DNA of 53,708 nt. It comes from DATGLW01 sp035293965 (GTDB taxonomy: Bacteria > Actinomycetota > Acidimicrobiia > Acidimicrobiales > RAAP-2). Positions within the stretch are counted from its first letter, which is position 1, and every line of letters begins with the position of its first letter. The notes beneath the pieces were generated by a model. That model was not told the origin of the DNA, ran no database searches, and saw only the letters and a program-made list of their open reading frames with translations. Shown here piece by piece: positions 1 to 8,846 of this stretch. The position numbers and the translations under genes are program-made. The DNA is taken from NCBI GenBank assembly GCA_035293965.1, contig DATGLW010000034.1:1-53708 (forward strand), written 5' to 3'.

Positions 1-1620
1 ACCCGCTGGGCGACCCACGGCCACCCCACGGTGGCCAACGCCCATCCCCACCTCGACTGCACCGGCGAGGTGGCCCTGGTCCACAACGGGATCATCGAGA
101 ACCACGCCGAGCTGGCCGCCGAGCTGGCCGCCGCCGGCCACACCTTCACGTCCGACACCGACTCGGAGGTCCTGGCCCACCTGGTCGAAGACGGGCTGGC
201 ACGGGGCGCCTCGCTCCTCGAGGCGGTGCGCGCCGGGCTGCAGCGACTCCGGGGGGCCTTCGCGTTCGCCGTCGTCCACGCCGGCGACCCCGACACCCTG
301 GTCGCCGCGCGCCGTGTCTCGCCGCTGCTCGTGGGGCTGACCGACCGCTCGGCCCTCCTCGCCTCGGACATCCCGGCGCTGCTCGGGCGCACCGAGCAGC
401 TCTTCGCGCTCGACGACGACCAGCTTGCCGAGCTGGGCCCCGGGCGCCTGTCGGTCACCACCCTCGAGGGCGGCCCCGCAGAGGCCCGCCCGCTGACCGT
501 CACGTGGGACATGGAGGCGGCGAAGAAGGGTGGCTTCGACGACTACATGAGCAAGGAGATCCACGAGCAGCCGCGAGCCGTGGCGGACACGCTGCTCGAC
601 CGCCGCCGACCCGACGGCTCGCTCTCCCTCGACGAGGCCCGCCTCGACGACGACCGGCTCCGCCAGGTGCGCAAGGTGTTCATCGTGGCCTGCGGCAGCA
701 GCTACCACGCCGCCCTCGTGGCCAAGTACGCGATGGAGCACTGGACCCGCCTTCCCGTGGAGGTCGACATCGCCAGCGAGTTCCGCTACCGCGACCCGGT
801 GCTCGACGGCGACACGCTGGCGGTCGGCGTGAGCCAGTCGGGCGAGACGATCGACACCCTCCAGGCCATGCGCGAGGCCAAGCGGTGGGGGGCGAGCGTG
901 CTCGTGGTGTCCAACGTGGTCGACTCCTCGATGGCCCGAGAAGCCGACGGGGTCCTCTACACGCGTGCCGGGCCAGAGGTCGGGGTGGCTGCCACCAAGA
1001 CCTTCGTATCCCAGATCGTGGCGCTCGAGGTGCTGGCACTGACCTTGGCCCAGGTGCGGCGATCGGTCGACCCGGAGGTCATCGCCGCCGTGCTCGACGG
1101 CATGCACCGGCTCCCCGACGCCCTTCGCGAGGTGCTCCGGCGCGAGGCGCAGGTGGCAGCCGTTGCCGAGTCGCTGGCCGGAGCGCGGGACTTCTTCTTC
1201 CTCGGTCGCCACGTCGGCTTCCCCGTGGCCCTCGAGGGCGCGCTCAAGCTGAAGGAGCTGTCCTACCTGCGAGCCGAGGGATATCCGGCGGGTGAGCTCA
1301 AGCACGGCCCCATCGCGCTCATCGAGCCGGGCACGGTCGTGGTCGGCGTCGCCACGCGCACCCAGCTGTGGGAGAAGATGCTCTCGAACGTGGCCGAGGT
1401 GCGCAGCAGGGGGGCGACGGTGGTGCTGGTGGCCGACGACGGCGACGACGACACGGCGGCCCTCGCCGACCACGTGCTGTGGGTCCCTCCGGTGACGCCC
1501 CTCCTGTCGCCGGTGGTCGACGTCGTCCCCCTGCAGTTCCTCGCCTACCACCTGGCGAGGCAGCACGGCCTCGACGTCGACCGGCCACGGAACCTCGCCA
1601 AGACGGTGACGGTCGAGTGA
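1..1620 (+). CDS. glmS: Glutamine-fructose-6-phosphate aminotransferase, 5'-truncated
   Basis: Makes glucosamine-6-phosphate from fructose-6-phosphate and glutamine, the first committed step to UDP-GlcNAc and peptidoglycan, in the cytosol. The frame is open from base 1 and begins inside the glutaminase domain (THGHPT, NAHPHLDC, VHNGIIEN). About 70 residues, including the N-terminal Cys nucleophile, lie outside the window. Two SIS sugar-isomerase domains follow, with VSQSGETIDTLQAM in the first and EGALKLKELSY in the second. The protein ends in the family signature PRNLAKTVTVE. The 539 residues seen plus the missing part fit the usual ~610. The stop overlaps the acpS start (GTGA). Very secure. 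Confidence 0.97.
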   Translation, partial: TRWATHGHPTVANAHPHLDCTGEVALVHNGIIENHAELAAELAAAGHTFTSDTDSEVLAHLVEDGLARGASLLEAVRAGLQRLRGAFAFAVVHAGDPDTLVAARRVSPLLVGLTDRSALLASDIPALLGRTEQLFALDDDQLAELGPGRLSVTTLEGGPAEARPLTVTWDMEAAKKGGFDDYMSKEIHEQPRAVADTLLDRRRPDGSLSLDEARLDDDRLRQVRKVFIVACGSSYHAALVAKYAMEHWTRLPVEVDIASEFRYRDPVLDGDTLAVGVSQSGETIDTLQAMREAKRWGASVLVVSNVVDSSMAREADGVLYTRAGPEVGVAATKTFVSQIVALEVLALTLAQVRRSVDPEVIAAVLDGMHRLPDALREVLRREAQVAAVAESLAGARDFFFLGRHVGFPVALEGALKLKELSYLRAEGYPAGELKHGPIALIEPGTVVVGVATRTQLWEKMLSNVAEVRSRGATVVLVADDGDDDTAALADHVLWVPPVTPLLSPVVDVVPLQFLAYHLARQHGLDVDRPRNLAKTVTVE

Positions 1621-2072
1621 GCGCGCCGCCGCCCCCGCCCGAGGACGGCTCGCCGAGCGGTGCCGCCGTGGTCGGGGTGGGCATCGACGCGGTCGACGTG
1701 GGCCGGTTCCGACGCGTGCTCGCCCGGCGCCCGGGCGTCGGCGTGCGCCTGTTCACCGACGGCGAGCGGGCGGACGCCGCCGCCGTGCGCGACCCCGTCG
1801 AGCGGCTCGCGGCGCGCTTTGCAGCCAAGGAGGCCGCGATGAAGGCACTTGGCAGCGGCATCGGCGCCTTCGCCTTCCGCGACGTCGAGGTGGTCCGGGG
1901 CAGCGGAACCGGGGCAGCTCGCGGCCGGCCGTCGCTCAGGCTGGGCGGTGACGCCGCCGCCCTGGCGGCGCGCCGGCGCGTGGCGCGCCTCCACGTGTCG
2001 CTGACCCACACGTCGCAGGTGGCGATGGCCGTCGTGGTGGCCGAGGGGCCGCCGGCCGCCGGCCCGGCGTGA
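1617..2072 (+). CDS. acpS: Holo-[acyl-carrier-protein] synthase
   Basis: Transfers 4'-phosphopantetheine from CoA to the serine of acyl carrier protein, activating fatty-acid synthesis. The 151-residue protein starts at a GTG that overlaps the glmS stop, so the two are translationally coupled. Family motifs are GVGIDAVDVGRF near residue 18 (metal-binding Asp), RFAAKEAAMKALG near residue 65 (metal-binding Glu and CoA-binding Lys) and the C-terminal VSLTHTSQVAMAVVV. It has a proline-rich N-terminal extension of about 15 residues. Codons upstream of 1617 are open in this frame but lie within glmS, so 1617 is the preferred start. Confidence 0.93.
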   Translation: MSAPPPPPEDGSPSGAAVVGVGIDAVDVGRFRRVLARRPGVGVRLFTDGERADAAAVRDPVERLAARFAAKEAAMKALGSGIGAFAFRDVEVVRGSGTGAARGRPSLRLGGDAAALAARRRVARLHVSLTHTSQVAMAVVVAEGPPAAGPA

Positions 2073-2190
2073 CGGACCCGACCGGCAGACCCCGCACGAG
2101 ATCGATGAGCGCCGGACGCGGCACGAGGAGCGCTGGACCCGGCAGGGACATGGGCGCACGACCGGTGGTGGTGCGACCGCGAGGGGCACG

Positions 2191-3633
2191 ATGCGCCCGG
2201 TCCTGACGGTCGGCGAGATGCGGGCTGCCGACGCCGCCGCCCTGGCGCACGTCACCGAGGACGAGCTCGTGGCCCGGGCAGGCAGCAAGGTCGCCCAGGC
2301 CGCGGTCCGGCTCCTCGGGGGCGCCTACGGCCGCCGGGTGGTGGTGGTCGCCGGGCCCGGCAACAACGGTGCCGACGGCCGCGTCGCGGCACGGCTCCTG
2401 GCGCGCCGGGGAGCGTCGGTGCGCACGGTGCCGGCGGCCGAGCCGGGCCCAGTCGGCTCCTGCGACCTGGTGGTGGACGCCGCCTACGGCACGGGGTTCC
2501 GGGGCACCTACGAGGCACCGGCGGTACCCGCCGGGGTGCCGGTGCTGGCGGTCGACATCCCCTCGGGGGTGCGAGGTGACGACGGGGTCGCTTCCGGCCG
2601 GCCGCTGCGGGCTACCGCCACGGTCACCTTCGCCGCCCTCAAGCCCGGTCTGCTCCAGGGCGACGGCCGCGAGCTGGCGGGCGCGGTGGAGGTGGCCGAC
2701 ATCGGGCTCGCGGTGGGAGAGCCGTCCATGGCGGTCGTCGATGACGCCGACGTCGCCGGCCTCCTCCCGCGGCGCCCGCCGGACACGCACAAGTGGGCGA
2801 CGGCCGTCGCCGTGGTGGCCGGTTCGCCGGGGATGGAAGGGGCGGCGGCGCTTGCCGCCCGAGGCGCCTCGCGGGCGGGCGCCGGCATGGTCCGCCTGGC
2901 GGTGCCCGGCACGGCCCCGGCCCCTGGCGCGCCGGGCCCCGGCGTGCCTGGCCCCTGGCCCCTCGAGGCCGTTCGCCTGCCGTTGCCGGCCCAGGGGTGG
3001 GCCGACGAGGTGCTCGAGGTGCTCGGGCGGTGCCGTGCCCTCGTGGTCGGACCGGGCATCGGCCGCGCCGCGCCCACCGGGGGCGAGGTCCGCCGGCTGA
3101 TCGCAGCGTCGCCGGTGCCGGTGGTGGCCGACGCCGACGCACTCTTCGCCCTGGGGGGGGTCGCCGGCGTGCGCGAGGCGGTCCTGGCGGGCCGCCGCCC
3201 CGTCGTCCTCACGCCGCATGCAGGGGAGTTCGCCGCCCTGGCGGGCAGCGGGCCTGGTGCCGACCGGATCGGCGCCGCCCGGCGCCTCGCCGAGGACACG
3301 GGCGCCGTCGTCCTCCTCAAGGGCTCGCTCACCGTGGTGGCGACACCGTCCGATGCCGTCGAGGCCCGGTCCCCGGGCCACCCGCCGGTCCTCCTGGCTG
3401 CCGCCGGCTCGTCGCGCCTCGCCACCGCGGGCACCGGCGACGTGCTGTCGGGGATGATCGGCGCCTTCCTCGCGCGCGGGCTGCCCGCGGGCACGGCGGC
3501 TGCCTTCGCCGCCCACGTCCACGGCCGCGCGGCCGCTCGCGGCCACCCGGAGGGCCTCGTGGCTGGCGACCTCCCGCAGCTGGTCGCGACGTGGCTGTCC
3601 GACCAGGCAGGTGGGCGAGATGCGGCGCCGTGA
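2191..3633 (+). CDS. nnr: Bifunctional NAD(P)H-hydrate epimerase / ADP-dependent dehydratase
   Basis: Repairs damaged NAD(P)H. The N-terminal half epimerises R- and S-NAD(P)HX and the C-terminal half dehydrates S-NAD(P)HX using ADP. The epimerase (YjeF_N) domain spans about residues 1-195 with GPGNNGADGRVAARLL near 54. The dehydratase (carbohydrate-kinase-like) domain follows, with GSPGMEGAA, RAGAGMVRLA, LTPHAGEFAAL and TAGTGDVLSGMIGAFLARGL. At 480 residues it is normal for the fused form. It lies between acpS and alr, the usual actinobacterial order. Its 3' end overlaps the annotated alr start by 23 bp. The 118 bp upstream hold no gene. Confidence 0.95.
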   Translation: MRPVLTVGEMRAADAAALAHVTEDELVARAGSKVAQAAVRLLGGAYGRRVVVVAGPGNNGADGRVAARLLARRGASVRTVPAAEPGPVGSCDLVVDAAYGTGFRGTYEAPAVPAGVPVLAVDIPSGVRGDDGVASGRPLRATATVTFAALKPGLLQGDGRELAGAVEVADIGLAVGEPSMAVVDDADVAGLLPRRPPDTHKWATAVAVVAGSPGMEGAAALAARGASRAGAGMVRLAVPGTAPAPGAPGPGVPGPWPLEAVRLPLPAQGWADEVLEVLGRCRALVVGPGIGRAAPTGGEVRRLIAASPVPVVADADALFALGGVAGVREAVLAGRRPVVLTPHAGEFAALAGSGPGADRIGAARRLAEDTGAVVLLKGSLTVVATPSDAVEARSPGHPPVLLAAAGSSRLATAGTGDVLSGMIGAFLARGLPAGTAAAFAAHVHGRAAARGHPEGLVAGDLPQLVATWLSDQAGGRDAAP

Positions 3634-4879
3634 GGGCATCCTGCGCCGAGGGCTGCGAGGGCCGGTGGCGCCTGCCGTCCCCGTGGGCGGCGATCGCGGG
3701 ACTGCCGAGAGCGAAGGCAGCGGTGGCAGCGCTCGCTTCCGGCGGGCCTGGGCCGAGATCGACCTCGGCGCGGTTCGCCACAACACGGCCCTCGTGCGCG
3801 GCGTCGTCGCCCCCGCCGCCCTGTGCGCGGTGGTGAAGGCCGACGGGTACGGCCACGGCGCGGTCGAGGTGGCCAGGGCTGCCCTCGCTGGTGGCGCCGT
3901 GGGGCTGGCGGTTGCCCTGGTCGAAGAGGGGATCACCCTGCGGCGTGCCGGCCTGGCCGATCCGGTGCTGCTCCTGTCCGAGCCGCCCCCGGACGCCTAC
4001 GACGCCGTGGTCGCCTACGGCCTGACGGCAACGCTGTGCACCGCCGACGGGGTGGCGAGGGCGGCCGAGGCGGCGCGCCGAGCCGGCACGCGCCTGCCCG
4101 TCCACATCAAGGTGGACACCGGCATGCACCGCATCGGGGCGGACCCCGCGTCGGTCCCTGGCCTGGCCGCTGCGGTCGCCGCCGACCCGCTCCTGCGCCT
4201 CGAGGGGCTGTGGACCCACCTCGCGGTGGCCGACGGGCAGGCGGACGAGGACCGCGAGTTCACCCGGTACCAGCTGCGCCGCTTCGACGAGGTGGCCGCG
4301 GCGCTGGCGCGAGCCGGCCACGCCCCGGCGGTCCGGCACGTGGCGAACTCGGCGGGCGCCCTGGCATGGCCCGCGGCGCGCCACGACCTCGTGCGGGTGG
4401 GCATCGCGCTCTACGGCGAGCTGCCCGGTCCCGCGGTGGCCGAGGCGCTGGCCGCCCACGGCCGTGGCTCCGGGCTGCGCCCCGCCCTGTCGCTCAAGGC
4501 AGAGGTGACCGCGGTCCGCGAGCTGCCCGCCGGCGCGAGGCCGTCCTACGGTCGGCGCCGCCCCCTGCCCGGCCCCTCGGTGGTCGCGACGGTGCCCCTC
4601 GGCTACGCCGACGGGGTGCCACGGGCGCTCTTCGACGCCGGTGGCGAGGTCCTGATAGGCGGGCGCCGCCGCCCGCTGGCCGGGGTGGTCACCATGGACC
4701 AGATCGTCGTGGACTGCGGCCCCGACGGCGTGGCCGTCGGCGACGAGGTCGTGCTGCTCGGCCGCCAGGGGGACGAGCAGATCACGGCCGGCGAGTGGGC
4801 GGCCCGCCTCGGCACCATCAGCTACGAGATCCTCTGCGGCATCGGCCCGCGGGTGCCGAGGCGTTTCTCGAGCGCGTAG
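3611..4879 (+). CDS. alr: Alanine racemase
   Basis: PLP enzyme converting L- to D-alanine for peptidoglycan. The PLP lysine lies in CAVVKADGYGHGAVEV (about residue 76), followed by HIKVDTGMHRIG, the catalytic-Tyr motif SYGRRR and the C-terminal TMDQIVVDCG. The TIM-barrel and C-terminal beta domains are complete at 422 residues. The start is uncertain: GTG 3611 gives a long unconserved N-terminus, while ATG 3620 has a purine-rich stretch (AGGTGG) about 7 nt upstream. The conserved part begins near FRRAWAEIDLGAVRHN (about 3739). Coupled to nnr by overlap. Confidence 0.94.
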   Translation: MGEMRRREGILRRGLRGPVAPAVPVGGDRGTAESEGSGGSARFRRAWAEIDLGAVRHNTALVRGVVAPAALCAVVKADGYGHGAVEVARAALAGGAVGLAVALVEEGITLRRAGLADPVLLLSEPPPDAYDAVVAYGLTATLCTADGVARAAEAARRAGTRLPVHIKVDTGMHRIGADPASVPGLAAAVAADPLLRLEGLWTHLAVADGQADEDREFTRYQLRRFDEVAAALARAGHAPAVRHVANSAGALAWPAARHDLVRVGIALYGELPGPAVAEALAAHGRGSGLRPALSLKAEVTAVRELPAGARPSYGRRRPLPGPSVVATVPLGYADGVPRALFDAGGEVLIGGRRRPLAGVVTMDQIVVDCGPDGVAVGDEVVLLGRQGDEQITAGEWAARLGTISYEILCGIGPRVPRRFSSA

Positions 4880-5041
4880 TCGCGGGTGCGCGGGTAGCGC
4901 CGGGCCAGTGGGCACGTCGGCACCGGCCCGTCGCCGACGTCGGCCCGTCGCCGACGCCGGGAGGACCCGGGGCGCGCAACGACCCGGGGTACCCGAACGA
5001 CCCGGTGGGGCCCACCCCGGGGCGACGGGAACGACCCCGGG

Positions 5042-5047
5042 TACGAT
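5042..5047 (+). promoter_or_regulatory. Putative -10 box for a leaderless udg transcript
   Basis: TACGAT followed by 7 nt and then GTG 5055. The same spacing recurs at many genes here. The 175-bp gap upstream (4880-5054) is rich in CCGGGG/CCCCGG stretches that can pair, and it holds no other gene. Confidence 0.55.
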
Positions 5048-5054
5048 GCCGGGC

Positions 5055-5645
5055 GTGGCCGACCGCCACCAGCTCGCCGAACTGGCCTCTCTCCGTGCCG
5101 AGGCACTGGCGTGCACGCGCTGCGGCCTGGCCGGCGGGCGGACCCAGGTGGTCTTCGGGGTCGGCCACCCGGGCGCCGACCTGATGCTCGTCGGCGAGGG
5201 CCCCGGGCGCGACGAGGACCTGGCCGGCGAGCCCTTCGTCGGGCGTTCCGGCCAGCTGCTCGACCAGCTGCTCCGCGAGGAGCTCGGGATGGACCGACGT
5301 GCCTGCTACATCGCCAACGTGGTGAAGTGCAGGCCGCCGCAGAACCGCGACCCCCTGCCCGAGGAGATCGAGGCCTGCCGCCCGTTCCTGCGGCGCCAGC
5401 TCGAGCTCGTCGAGCCGCGGGTGGTGGTCACCCTGGGCAACGTCGCCACCCGGCTGCTCCTGGGCAGCACAGAAGGCATCCGGCGGCTGCGCGGCCGCTC
5501 CTATGCCTTCGGCCGGGGCCATCTCGTACCGACCTATCACCCGGCGGCGGCCCTGCGGTCCGGGGGCACGGTGCTGGCCGAGATGCGGGCCGACCTGGTG
5601 CGGGCCAAGCGGCTGCTGGCAAGCGGTGCCGGCTCCGGCGGGTGA
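5055..5645 (+). CDS. udg: Family 4 uracil-DNA glycosylase, [4Fe-4S] type
   Basis: Removes uracil from DNA to start base-excision repair. Four cysteines suited to an Fe-S cluster are present: C20 and C23 (ACTRCGL), then VVKCRPP and EACRPF. Motif A is GEGPGRDEDLAGEPFVGRSG and the C-terminal motif is TYHPAAAL. Length is 196 residues from GTG 5055, chosen because a -10 box lies 7 nt upstream; ATG 5046 in the same frame is the alternative. The gene sits between alr and the t6A genes, and its stop overlaps the tsaE GTG, so it probably heads that transcript. Confidence 0.92.
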   Translation: MADRHQLAELASLRAEALACTRCGLAGGRTQVVFGVGHPGADLMLVGEGPGRDEDLAGEPFVGRSGQLLDQLLREELGMDRRACYIANVVKCRPPQNRDPLPEEIEACRPFLRRQLELVEPRVVVTLGNVATRLLLGSTEGIRRLRGRSYAFGRGHLVPTYHPAAALRSGGTVLAEMRADLVRAKRLLASGAGSGG

Positions 5646-6256
5646 GCGTGCCCGCCGCACCTGCCGGCGCGGGGGGGCGGGGCGACCCGCCTGCGCTCGC
5701 CTGGGAGCTCGAGGCCGTCTCGGACGGTGCCGCTGCCACCCGCTCCCTGGCTGGCCGACTGGCCCGGGTGTGCCGGGCGGGCGACGTCGTGCTGCTCTCG
5801 GGCGAGCTCGGAGCGGGCAAGACGACGTTCGCCCAGGGCTTCGCGCGCGGGCTCGGGATCGAGGGGCCGGTCACCAGCCCGACGTTCACCCTCGTGCGCC
5901 AGTACCCGTGCGCCGCCGGCGAGGTCCGCCAGCTGGTGCACGCCGACGTCTACCGGCTCGACTCGCTCGACGAGATGGCAGACCTCGCCCTGCCCGAGCT
6001 CGGCGACGACGCCGTCACGCTGGTGGAATGGGGAGAGCGGGCGGCGCCCGTGCTCGGGTCGAGCACCCTGACCGTGGTCCTCGAGCGCCCGGGGCAGTCC
6101 ACGTCGGAGGGATCGGCCGGCGACGACGAGGAGCGGCTCGTCCACCTGGTCGCTCGCGGCCTGTCGTGGGTCGGCCGGTGCGGGGAGGTGGCCGACGCGC
6201 TGGGCGGGTTCCTCCGCAACGGCGGAGCCGGCCGTGCTCGTCGGGGCGAGCCGTGA
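5642..6256 (+). CDS. tsaE: tRNA t6A biosynthesis ATPase TsaE
   Basis: ATPase of the threonylcarbamoyladenosine (t6A37) tRNA-modification complex; it binds TsaB-TsaD. The Walker A motif is GELGAGKTTFAQG, followed by SPTFTLV, HADVYRL and LVEWGER, all typical of TsaE. Length is 204 residues, longer than the ~155 of E. coli because of a Pro/Gly-rich N-terminus and a C-terminal extension (ending GGFLRNGGAGRARRGEP). GTG 5642 overlaps the udg stop and its own stop overlaps the tsaB GTG, so translation looks coupled through the cluster. Confidence 0.93.
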   Translation: MSVPAAPAGAGGRGDPPALAWELEAVSDGAAATRSLAGRLARVCRAGDVVLLSGELGAGKTTFAQGFARGLGIEGPVTSPTFTLVRQYPCAAGEVRQLVHADVYRLDSLDEMADLALPELGDDAVTLVEWGERAAPVLGSSTLTVVLERPGQSTSEGSAGDDEERLVHLVARGLSWVGRCGEVADALGGFLRNGGAGRARRGEP

Positions 6257-7023
6257 TCGTCCTCGCCATCGAGACGGCGACCGAGCTCGTCGGCGCGGCC
6301 GTGGCCGACGAGCACGGGACCCGGGCGGCCGTGTGGGCGACCGGTCGGCGGCGCCACGCCGAGACGCTCGCCCCGGCGCTGGCAGCCGTGCTCGAGCTCG
6401 CCGGCGCGTCGCTGCACCAGGTGACGGCGGTGGCAGTCGACGTCGGGCCAGGGCTGTTCACCGGCCTGCGCGTCGGCGTGGCCACCGCCAAGGCGCTGGC
6501 CCAGGGCACCGGGGTGGGGCTGGTGGGGGTACCGAGCCTCGAGGTGCTGGCCCACGCCGCCTTCGAGGGTGGCTGGCCGGGCACGGTGGTGGCCGTCGTC
6601 GACGCCCGCCGCGGCGAGGTGTTCGCGGCCTTCTACGACCGGCCGGGAGCCGAGGACGCGTCGGCTGCCACGGGAGCCGGCGGCGAGGGCCCTCGGCCGG
6701 CGTTGCCCCCGCGGCGCTACCGGCCCGACGAGCTGGCCGCCGAGCTGGCCGCGCGAGGCGGCAGGCCGCTGCTCGCGGTGGGGGACGGTGCCCGGCGCCA
6801 CCGGGCGCTGCTGGCCGGGGTCGAGGGCGTGACCGTGGCCGGCCCGGCACTGGGGGAGCCACCGCCGGCGTCGCTCGCCGTTCTGGCGACCTGCCGCCTG
6901 GCAGGAGGAGAGGCAGCGGTGGCACCGGCCGCCGTCGAGCCCCTCTACCTGCGTGATGCCGACGTCCGCATCGGCTGGGCCCGCCGCGACGACGGTGGCG
7001 GCACCGGACCGGGAGCGGGGTGA
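6253..7023 (+). CDS. tsaB: tRNA t6A biosynthesis protein TsaB
   Basis: ASKHA-fold partner that pairs with TsaD in t6A synthesis. The N-terminus IVLAIETATELVGAAV is the first phosphate-binding strand-loop. GPGLFTGLRVGVATAKALA near residue 75 is the family signature, and DARRGEVFAAFY follows. Length is 256 residues. GTG 6253 overlaps the tsaE stop, and the stop overlaps the rimI start. It is a TsaB rather than a second TsaD because it lacks the metal-binding HxxxH. Confidence 0.93.
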   Translation: MIVLAIETATELVGAAVADEHGTRAAVWATGRRRHAETLAPALAAVLELAGASLHQVTAVAVDVGPGLFTGLRVGVATAKALAQGTGVGLVGVPSLEVLAHAAFEGGWPGTVVAVVDARRGEVFAAFYDRPGAEDASAATGAGGEGPRPALPPRRYRPDELAAELAARGGRPLLAVGDGARRHRALLAGVEGVTVAGPALGEPPPASLAVLATCRLAGGEAAVAPAAVEPLYLRDADVRIGWARRDDGGGTGPGAG

Positions 7024-7571
7024 TGGCGGCCGCCAGGGACGGTCGCCCGGAACTGCCGGTGACAGCGTCCCTCCAGCTCGCGCCGATGCGTCGCCGCGAC
7101 CTCCGCCAGGTCATGGCCATCGAGCGTGTCGCGTTCCCCGAGCCCTGGAGCCTGCAGATCTTCCACTCGGAGCTCGCCCTTCGTCGAGGGCGCGTGTACC
7201 GCGTGGCCCGCCTCGGCCGCAGCGTCGTCGGCTACATGGGCCTGATGCTCGGCGAGGAGGAAGCCCACATCACCACCATCGCGGTGGCGCCGGAGCACCA
7301 GCACCGCGGGGTGGCGACCACCCTCATGCTCGAGGTGTTCCGCCAGGCGCTCGAGTCGGGGGCCCGCGCCGTGTCGCTCGAGGTAGCCGTGAGCAACGAG
7401 CGCGCCCAAGCCCTGTACCGGCGCTTCGGCTTCGCTCCGGTCGGGGTGCGCAAGCGCTACTACCCGGTCACGGGCGAGGACGCCTACGTGATGGTGGCCG
7501 AGGGCATCGACACCGACCGCTTCGCCGAGCGCCTGGCCAACATCGAGGCAGCGCTACGCTCCCGCTCGTGA
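7020..7571 (+). CDS. rimI: Ribosomal-protein-alanine N-acetyltransferase RimI-like
   Basis: GNAT acetyltransferase of the RimI type, which acetylates the N-terminal alanine of ribosomal protein S18 in E. coli. The GNAT acetyl-CoA loop is HQHRGVATTLM after the strand AHITTIAVAPE. The C-terminal part has LEVAVSNERAQALYRRFGF and KRYYP, both RimI-typical. Length is 183 residues with a short N-terminal extension. GTG 7020 overlaps the tsaB stop; ATG 7023 is immediately next and equally possible. The position between tsaB and tsaD is standard. Confidence 0.9.
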   Translation: MMAAARDGRPELPVTASLQLAPMRRRDLRQVMAIERVAFPEPWSLQIFHSELALRRGRVYRVARLGRSVVGYMGLMLGEEEAHITTIAVAPEHQHRGVATTLMLEVFRQALESGARAVSLEVAVSNERAQALYRRFGFAPVGVRKRYYPVTGEDAYVMVAEGIDTDRFAERLANIEAALRSRS

Positions 7572-8605
7572 CCGCCGACGACCTCGTCCCGAGCGACCTC
7601 GTCCTCGGTATCGAGACCTCGTGCGACGAAACGGCGGCTGCCGTCGTGGCCGGTGGGCGCCGCGTCCTGTCGTCGGTGGTGTCGAGCCAGGTGGACCTGC
7701 ACGCGCGCTACGGCGGAGTGGTGCCCGAGCTGGCCGGTCGTGCCCACGTGGCGCTGCTCACCCCAGTGATCGACGCCGCCCTGTCGGACGCCGGGCTGGT
7801 GGCGCCACCGGGCGTCCGGGCGGTGGCGGCCACCTGCGGCCCCGGGCTCGTCGGTTCGTTGCTCGTGGGGCTGAGCGCGGCCAAGGCCCTCGCCATGGCC
7901 TGGGAGGTGCCCTTCGTCGGGGTCAACCACCTCGAGTCCCACCTCTTCGCCGCCCTCCTCGAAGGGCCCGACCCCGAGTGGCCGGTGGTGGTGCTGCTCG
8001 TGTCGGGCGGCCACACGCTGCTCGTCGAGATGCGGGGCCCCGGCCGGTACCGCCTGCTCGGCCAGACCCTCGACGACGCTGCCGGCGAGGCCTACGACAA
8101 GGTGGCACGCTATCTGGGTCTCGGCTACCCGGGTGGCCCGGCCATCGACCGGGCGGCCACCGAGGGGGACCCGGGTGCCTTCTCCTTCCCGCGCGCCATG
8201 CTCGACGAGGGGTACGACTTCTCGTTCTCGGGGCTCAAGACCGCCGTGGTCCGGGCCGTGGAGCGCTGCCCCCAGGCGGCCACGGCCGACGTCGCGGCCT
8301 CGTTCCAGGAGGCGGTGGTCGACGTGCTGGTCGCCAAGGCACGCCGGGCGGTGCGGGACGTCGGTGCCGGCGGGCTGTGGCTGGCCGGCGGCGTGGCCGC
8401 CAACTCGTTGCTGCGCGCCCGCGCCGCCGCCATGGCCGACGAGGAGGGCGTGGCGGTGCACGTGCCCAGTCGCCAGATGTGCACCGACAACGCCGCCATG
8501 GTCGCCGCTGCCGGGTGGTGGCGGCTCGGTCACGACGGCCCGAGCCCGCTGTCGCTCGGGGCCGACCCCAATCTCTTCCTGCCCCTCGTGGCCGCAGGCG
8601 AGTGA
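7568..8605 (+). CDS. tsaD: tRNA N6-adenosine threonylcarbamoyltransferase TsaD
   Basis: Catalytic subunit that transfers threonylcarbamoyl to A37 of ANN-decoding tRNAs. Motifs: LGIETSCDETAAAVV at the N-terminus, the metal-binding HLESHLFA, VSGGHTLL, LGQTLDDAAGEAYDKVAR, FSFSGLKTAV, LAGGVAANSLLR and CTDNAAMVA. At 345 residues it is standard length. GTG 7568 overlaps the rimI stop by 4 nt. The 3' end is partly duplicated downstream (see repeat at 8580). It is followed by groES, as in many Actinobacteria. Confidence 0.96.
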   Translation: MTADDLVPSDLVLGIETSCDETAAAVVAGGRRVLSSVVSSQVDLHARYGGVVPELAGRAHVALLTPVIDAALSDAGLVAPPGVRAVAATCGPGLVGSLLVGLSAAKALAMAWEVPFVGVNHLESHLFAALLEGPDPEWPVVVLLVSGGHTLLVEMRGPGRYRLLGQTLDDAAGEAYDKVARYLGLGYPGGPAIDRAATEGDPGAFSFPRAMLDEGYDFSFSGLKTAVVRAVERCPQAATADVAASFQEAVVDVLVAKARRAVRDVGAGGLWLAGGVAANSLLRARAAAMADEEGVAVHVPSRQMCTDNAAMVAAAGWWRLGHDGPSPLSLGADPNLFLPLVAAGE

Positions 8606-8667
8606 GACGGGCAGCATGGGCCGCCCCCACGTCGCGTTGCTGCCCCTCGTGGCCGCCGGCGAGTGAG
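8580..8667 (+). repeat. Partial duplication of the tsaD 3' end
   Basis: A 27-bp stretch that codes the last residues of TsaD (LPLVAAGE-stop) occurs at 8580-8606 and again at 8641-8667 with one mismatch (A to C). The second copy ends a 16-codon reading frame starting at ATG 8616 and finishing with the same octapeptide. Confidence 0.85.
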
Positions 8668-8726
8668 GTGCCCGCTTCCGCCGGCCGCGGGTGGCAGGCG
8701 GCGCGCGGGCTCGTCGGCTCGTCGGC

Positions 8727-8780
8727 TCGTCGGACATCGGGATCGCCGGCTCGTCGGGATCGTCGGACATCGGGATCGCC
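8727..8780 (+). repeat. Short direct repeats upstream of groES
   Basis: A 21-bp sequence (TCGTCGGACATCGGGATCGC plus C) occurs at 8727-8747 and 8760-8780, preceded by repeated GCTCGTCG units from about 8709. With the tsaD tail duplication this fills most of the 291-bp gap before groES. Confidence 0.8.
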
Positions 8781-8817
8781 CCCAGCACCGCGCCTGGTGT
8801 CGGGTGCGCCAGCACGG

Positions 8818-8846
8818 TTGCCCGGTGGCGGCTCGGCCGCTATCGT
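8818..8846 (+). promoter_or_regulatory. groESL promoter
   Basis: TTGCCC at 8818-8823, a 17-bp spacer, then TATCGT at 8841-8846. The predicted start of transcription falls inside the CIRCE operator, as expected for HrcA repression. Confidence 0.6.

Noticed and set aside
4880..5041. Terminator between alr and udg from CCGGGG/CCCCGG pairs
   Set aside because: Many alternative pairings but no single stable stem or T-tract that I could place with confidence.
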